Assembly (NCBI GenBank): GCA_946811185.2
Contig: OX328097.1
Coordinates: 60,231,063 to 60,295,062 of the forward strand
Length of the DNA: 64,000 nt
From: Hippopus hippopus
Lineage: Eukaryota > Mollusca > Bivalvia > Cardiida > Cardiidae
Reading direction: 5' to 3'
Positions within the stretch are counted from its first letter, which is position 1. The number at the start of each line of letters is the position of its first letter. Of this stretch, positions 59,872 to 64,000 are shown piece by piece. The translations under genes and the position numbers were made by a program. Under the pieces are notes generated by a model that had not been told where the DNA came from, made no database searches, and was given only the letters and a program-made list of their open reading frames with translations.

Positions 59872-62800
59872 ATGGCTACAGAGCCGACGTTTATGGATTG
59901 TCCGTTAGTAACATGGGTAAGTTTAAATAATGTTTTTATCTTATTGTAAAACTTTCAACCCTGTCATTATTTCAAGAACGGATTTTAGACAGGTTGGTAC
60001 AATGCCCAAATGAATATTCTCAAACTGATACCTGTATATTGCAGTTGAAGTGTTTTTATACTGGAGAGATGTTGGAAGGAGGGAAGGGGGGCAACTTACA
60101 TCTTTAAATCTTTACCAAACAAAAAAACATGGACTGGTCTAAATTGAAAGCATCTACAGACGACAAAATAAATCTGACTAAAAAAGTGAAATTTCTAGTG
60201 GAAAAGGTAGAAAATATTGTGGGAAAAGGAGAAAATGCTGGTTACCAGCATTTTCTCCTTTTTCCACAATGTTTTCAAAAGGCTTCTTTCACAGGCCCGT
60301 AAAAGCATGGTTTTGTTTGGTAAAGGGTTAACTCTTTACCAGATTACTTTATTTTTAGCTCGGCTGTTTTTAGAGAAAATCTTGAGGTATTGTTATAGCA
60401 ATAGCCCTGGTGTTGTCGTCGTGCAAAAAACTGATATTTCAAAAAGTTTGATATTTTGTAATATCTCTGTTATTACTGCAGATATCTCCTTCAAACTTGG
60501 GACAGCTTGTTCCCTATCATAAGGGGAAGGCCGTACACCAAGGGAAGGTAACCATCAAAGTATTTTTTTACACAGTTATGCCCCCTTTTTTTTAAAAAAA
60601 AAGTTTAATTGAAAATCAAGCAACTGCAGCTGAGCAATGGCACCCACATTCGCATTCGGTCAATCTGCAACCGGGACACAGTCAGTACTCAGTATGGCCA
60701 TCATTAGCACGAATACAAGTTTGAACTCTTCTGAGCATTGACCAGATCAAGCTGTCCGGCTATTGTTGTGGAATATCCTGCCATTCCTGACTCAAAAGTT
60801 GCTCAAGGTGTCTGAGGTCTCACATTGCCATCATTGACACACCTACCGATAATGTCCCACGCATGCTCAATCGGATTGAGATCTGGAGATCTTGCTGGCT
60901 ACTCAAATTGCCCAGAACAGTCCAAGCTTGTATTCGTGCTAATGATGGCCATACCGTGTACTGACTGTCGCAGATTGAATGAATTTTAGAGATTTTAAAA
61001 CATCTGGGTAGTATACCACTTTTTTGCATGTGGATTTAGACAGTGGTTTACTTCAAAAGCCTGTAAGTGAGAAACATTATCTGATAAAAGTACGGAATTG
61101 CTTGGACTGGTTTGTAACTCAATTCTCATTACATTTATACGATGAAATTGTCTATATGTGTAATAATAAAATTCTGGTGCAGCGGTAATTTATTGTTGCT
61201 TAACTTTTTGTGAGGAGTATAGATTTGATATGTAGCCTAGAACATTTTGATTGTGAAAATGAAACAGAGAAAAAGTATTGGTTAACTCTTTACCATCATT
61301 AAAATTTAAGACTCTTCCAAAGCGAAAGCATTTGCAGACGACATGTTGCTAAAATGACTGGATTTTTCCATGAAAAGTTAGAAAAAGTTGGAAAAGAAGA
61401 AAATGCTGGTTACCAGCATTTTCTTCTTTTCCCACAATGTTTTCAAAAAGCTTTTACTCCAAGGGTTGTTAAAACTCGGGATTGTGTGGTAAAGGGTTAA
61501 CCCTTTACCAAACAATCCCAAGGTTTTATGGCCCTCAGGAAGTCATAGCTATTGAAAACATTAAATTAGAAAGGAAGCAAATGGTGGTAGAAAGCTTTGT
61601 CTCCTTTTCCCAAAATGTTTTCCACCATCTCAAAGACAAACCCTACCATTTTGACCACACATTTAATTTGTTGTCTGCAAATTATTTCAATTTTGACCAG
61701 ACTGAAATTTTTCTGGATGGTAAAGAGACAATAAAAAAATTAACCTAAAACCAAATAACAAATTTTTAGATTACTGTCCAAGTTGAAACCAATTGTAGAC
61801 AACAAAATATGAGACATATAATTTATGTTAGAAAACAGTGTGTGAAAAAGACAAAATAAATGTGGCTTAGATGTTGGAATTTGTCTTTAAAATGGTAAAA
61901 AACATAGTGGGAAAAGGAATATGCTGGTTGCCAGTATTTTCTCCTATTCCCATTGCATTTTCAAAAGCTTTCTTTCTGAATGTCCTTAAAAGTCGGGTTT
62001 GTGTCGTAAAGAATAAAGGGTCTATTATTGCCATAGATGTCTCAGGTTACAATGCAACAGAGAGCATGACAGATGCTGAACTATGGAAAACTCATGAAGA
62101 GTTGGCATGAATAATTATATGCCTTGTACATCTCCATTATTGGTTACTGGTTAACTCTTAACCCTTTATTCTTAAATACCACATGACAAAATATTGGACT
62201 TGTCCCAATTGAAAGCATTTGAGATGGCAAATTAAATATTGCACAAACTATGAAATCTGTCTTTGAAAGGTTGGAAAATGTGGTGGGAAAAGGAGAAAAT
62301 GCTGGCTACCAGCATTTTCTCCTTTTCCCACAGTGTTTTTATAAAGTTATTTTTCGTGTAGGTCGTTAAACTCGGGATCTTGTGGTAAAGGGCTAACCCC
62401 TAAAATGCATTTAGGTTGCCTTTCAGTCAATGTAGATCAATATCAAATTGCACTTAATAAGCAGACTGATCTTTGATTGATACTGTTTGCTTTGTTGACA
62501 CATGGTGGACAATTTTAGCAACCTAAAATTGCAACCATTTGTATTTTATTTCTAGACTGAAAATGTTTGTTGAGTTTATTTGCCCTCCAACTGTTAACCT
62601 TATGACAAAACTTCAGTCTTGTCAGTATTGAAAATTTTGTGGACAACACTTGAATATTGATTAAATCACAGGATTTCTCTTTGATACTGTGGAAAAACAA
62701 TTGATTTTTTCTCCCAGTGCATTGCACTTGAAAACTGCATATCAAAAGCATGCAAATTGTATTTGGGCCATGCTCTGTGAAAAGGGGGTTTAATACATCT

Positions 62801-63205
62801 GCAAAAAGTATCAATCTATGTCATCCTGTGCATTCAGGGTAGGCTGACATGGGTCAATTTTACTACATTGTATTTGTAAGTTTCTGCATGTCCAAGGACA
62901 ATTCTAGTTCATGATTGCGTCACTTGTTCGACAAACTGGATTTTATGGATCCACAATTTTATGATGACTTGTTTTGTATAATGCATCAATGGGGATGAAT
63001 TAAACCTCCTTAGCCAGAGTGCAGGTGATTTTCGTATTTCCTTAATTGGTTGAAGTCTTTTCCAAATAATCCTGTGTTTTGACAACCCTGAGGAAATGAT
63101 TGCTGATCTTTTGCAGATTGATACATTCCGGAAGCCAGGGTCTGGCAAGCTGACCTATAGTGACCTGTATGATGGAGTATTTCTGAGTGATGTAATGCAA
63201 GATAT
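59872..63205 (+). CDS. CCDC88 (girdin/Daple)-like gene, first two exons; continues beyond window
   Basis: Exon 1, 59872-59916: ATG then MATEPTFMDCPLVTW, donor GTAAGT. Exon 2, 63117-63205: acceptor TTTTGCAG, IDTFRKPGSGKLTYSDLYDG then VFLSDVMQD, donor GTAAGT. Human girdin begins with FMTSPLVTWVKTFG and continues to a DGVFLNQVM motif, so PLVTW and DGVFL match the start of the N-terminal HOOK domain. Proteins of this family bind dynein/microtubules through HOOK and signal through G proteins at the C-terminus. The start codon is followed by only 15 codons before a 3.2 kb intron filled with MITEs. Only 45 residues are visible, so paralogue (CCDC88A/B/C) cannot be told. It is divergent to the SELENON cluster. 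Confidence 0.72.
60648..60980. mobile_element. Foldback repeat with CAGTCAGTAC ends
   Basis: Left CAGTCAGTACTCAGTATGGC and right GCCATACCGTGTACTGACTG are inverted, as are ATTAGCACGAATACAAG and its complement. The interior (CAATCGGATTGAGATCTGGA) has no frame. In intron 1 of the CCDC88-like gene. Confidence 0.6.
61282..61500 (-). mobile_element. TTAA palindromic MITE copy, abutting the next copy
   Basis: TTAA both ends; the right TTAA (61497-61500) also starts the next, decayed copy in opposite orientation. In intron 1 of the CCDC88-like gene. Confidence 0.8.
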
Positions 63206-63703
63206 GTAAGTAGATTGCCATTTTTTTTTTTTGACTTGTAATAGTGCGAAGAAAATCAAGTGCAAAAAAAAACAGACCAAGATTATATTACAATTTTACA
63301 GCTCTGTTTGTCCAAAACATCCAAGGCTAGGCAGTAACTTTTAGGGTAGGGTTCTCAAAGCCACTACATTGCCAGTTTAGGGACAACATACTCAGCATTG
63401 GGCTGTTTCCCTTCCAAACTTTTGATGTTGTTGGGTTCATAAGGCACTGTTAGTGTTACAGATCAGCCTAATACCATAATAAATTATGAAATATAGAAAA
63501 ATGTAGATCCAGTCAGACTGCACGTTCTTTGCAGCCTGATCTTGGTCCATCAGACTACACTTTTTGTGCTCCAGTCATGATGGTTCTATTTTCAATAAGT
63601 TACAGTGTGTCCCCTTTGCTTCTGATAACTTCGCTCTCTACTGGATGACAAAATTTCATACCGTAATTGTCCTAACTGAAAGCATAAATTTGCAGGATTC
63701 AAA

Positions 63704-63932
63704 TTAACCCTTTACCACACATTCCCGAATTTTAACGACCCTGGAAAAGAAGGCCTTTGAAAACATTGTGGGAAAAGAAGAAAATGCTGGTAACCAGCAT
63801 TTTCTCCATTTCCCACAATGTTTTCTACCCTATCAAAGTCAGAAATCATCGTTTGAGCTACATTCAAATTGTCGTCTGCAGATGCTTTCAATTTGGCTGA
63901 GTCTTAAATTTTGTTGTTGGATAAAGTGTTAA
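63704..63932 (+). mobile_element. TTAA palindromic MITE copy
   Basis: TTAA both ends, intact centre, in the intron after exon 2 of the CCDC88-like gene. Confidence 0.8.
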
Positions 63933-64000
63933 ATATGTTACAAATTATTAGATTTTTCTTTGAAAGGATAAAAATCATTTTGGGGAAAAAGAAAATGGGG

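Larger units (their letters stand above)
661..63932. repeat. piggyBac-like palindromic MITE family, about 80 copies
   Basis: Consensus copy is 200-230 bp: TTAA, CCCTTTACCACACAATCC, a left segment TTTTAACGACCCTGAGG, then a central palindrome running from TTGTGGGAAAAGGAGAAA through ATGCTGGT-ACCAGCAT back to TTTCTCCTTTTCCCACAA, a right segment with CTGCAAATGCTTTCAATTTG, and GTTTGGTAAAGGG TTAA. Both orientations occur. TTAA flanks and CCCTTT ends fit the piggyBac superfamily (TTAA-specific insertion, CCY termini); no transposase is present here. Copies differ widely in decay. The count is by eye. Confidence 0.8.

Noticed and set aside
62010..62110. Coding-like stretch IIAIDVSGYNATESMTDAEL ending in TGA
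   Set aside because: Continuous with a MITE frame, no similarity recognised, and no acceptor/donor pair in frame with the CCDC88-like exons.

Overview
The window is AT-rich animal nuclear DNA with short spliced exons, long introns and dense miniature transposons. Repeat style (tRNA-derived SINEs, several foldback MITE families, a GC-rich palindromic element at 15.6-15.8 kb) suggests a mollusc, most likely a bivalve; that is inference from memory of such genomes. Almost every open frame longer than 60 codons is a chance frame through the MITEs. The real genes were recovered by joining short exons with GT/AG borders and compatible phases.

Layout. 1-13.6 kb, minus strand: an SLC49A4 (DIRC2)-like major facilitator transporter, running off the left edge. 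17.0-50.8 kb, minus strand: three tandem selenoprotein N (SELENON) paralogues, here called C (17.0-22.7 kb), B (25.6-31.3 kb) and A (38.5-50.8 kb). 59.9 kb to the right edge, plus strand: the first two exons of a CCDC88 (girdin/Daple)-like gene. 50.8-59.9 kb holds no recognisable host gene, only a minisatellite and several DNA transposons.

The SELENON cluster is the main result. A has membrane anchor, canonical EF-hand, lumenal domain, an in-frame TGA in the SCUG redox motif, and two alternative versions of the exon after the redox exon, built like a mutually exclusive pair. C keeps the TGA/SCUG exon but its first exon has no EF-hand. B keeps an anchor and an EF-hand-like loop but stops before the redox domain in a basic tail. 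Immediately after the TGA, both A and C can form a strong stem-loop matching the known SELENON selenocysteine redefinition element. I could not identify SECIS elements by eye. Vertebrates have one SELENON gene, so a cluster that has split calcium-sensing and redox modules among neighbours would be notable.

The dominant repeat is a 200-230 bp element with TTAA at both ends, short inverted termini beginning CCCTTTACC, and a near-perfect central palindrome of about 50 bp. I count roughly 80 recognisable cores by eye, in both orientations, nearly all between 0.7 and 53 kb and 60 and 64 kb. It looks like a non-autonomous piggyBac-type MITE. Other repeats are a family of selenium-unrelated short hairpins (TGTAGATC...), an inverted-CCAAT MITE, SINEs (one with a 12-bp target duplication), a hAT-like element with an 8-bp target duplication, a foldback element with nested MITE, and a mariner transposase remnant.
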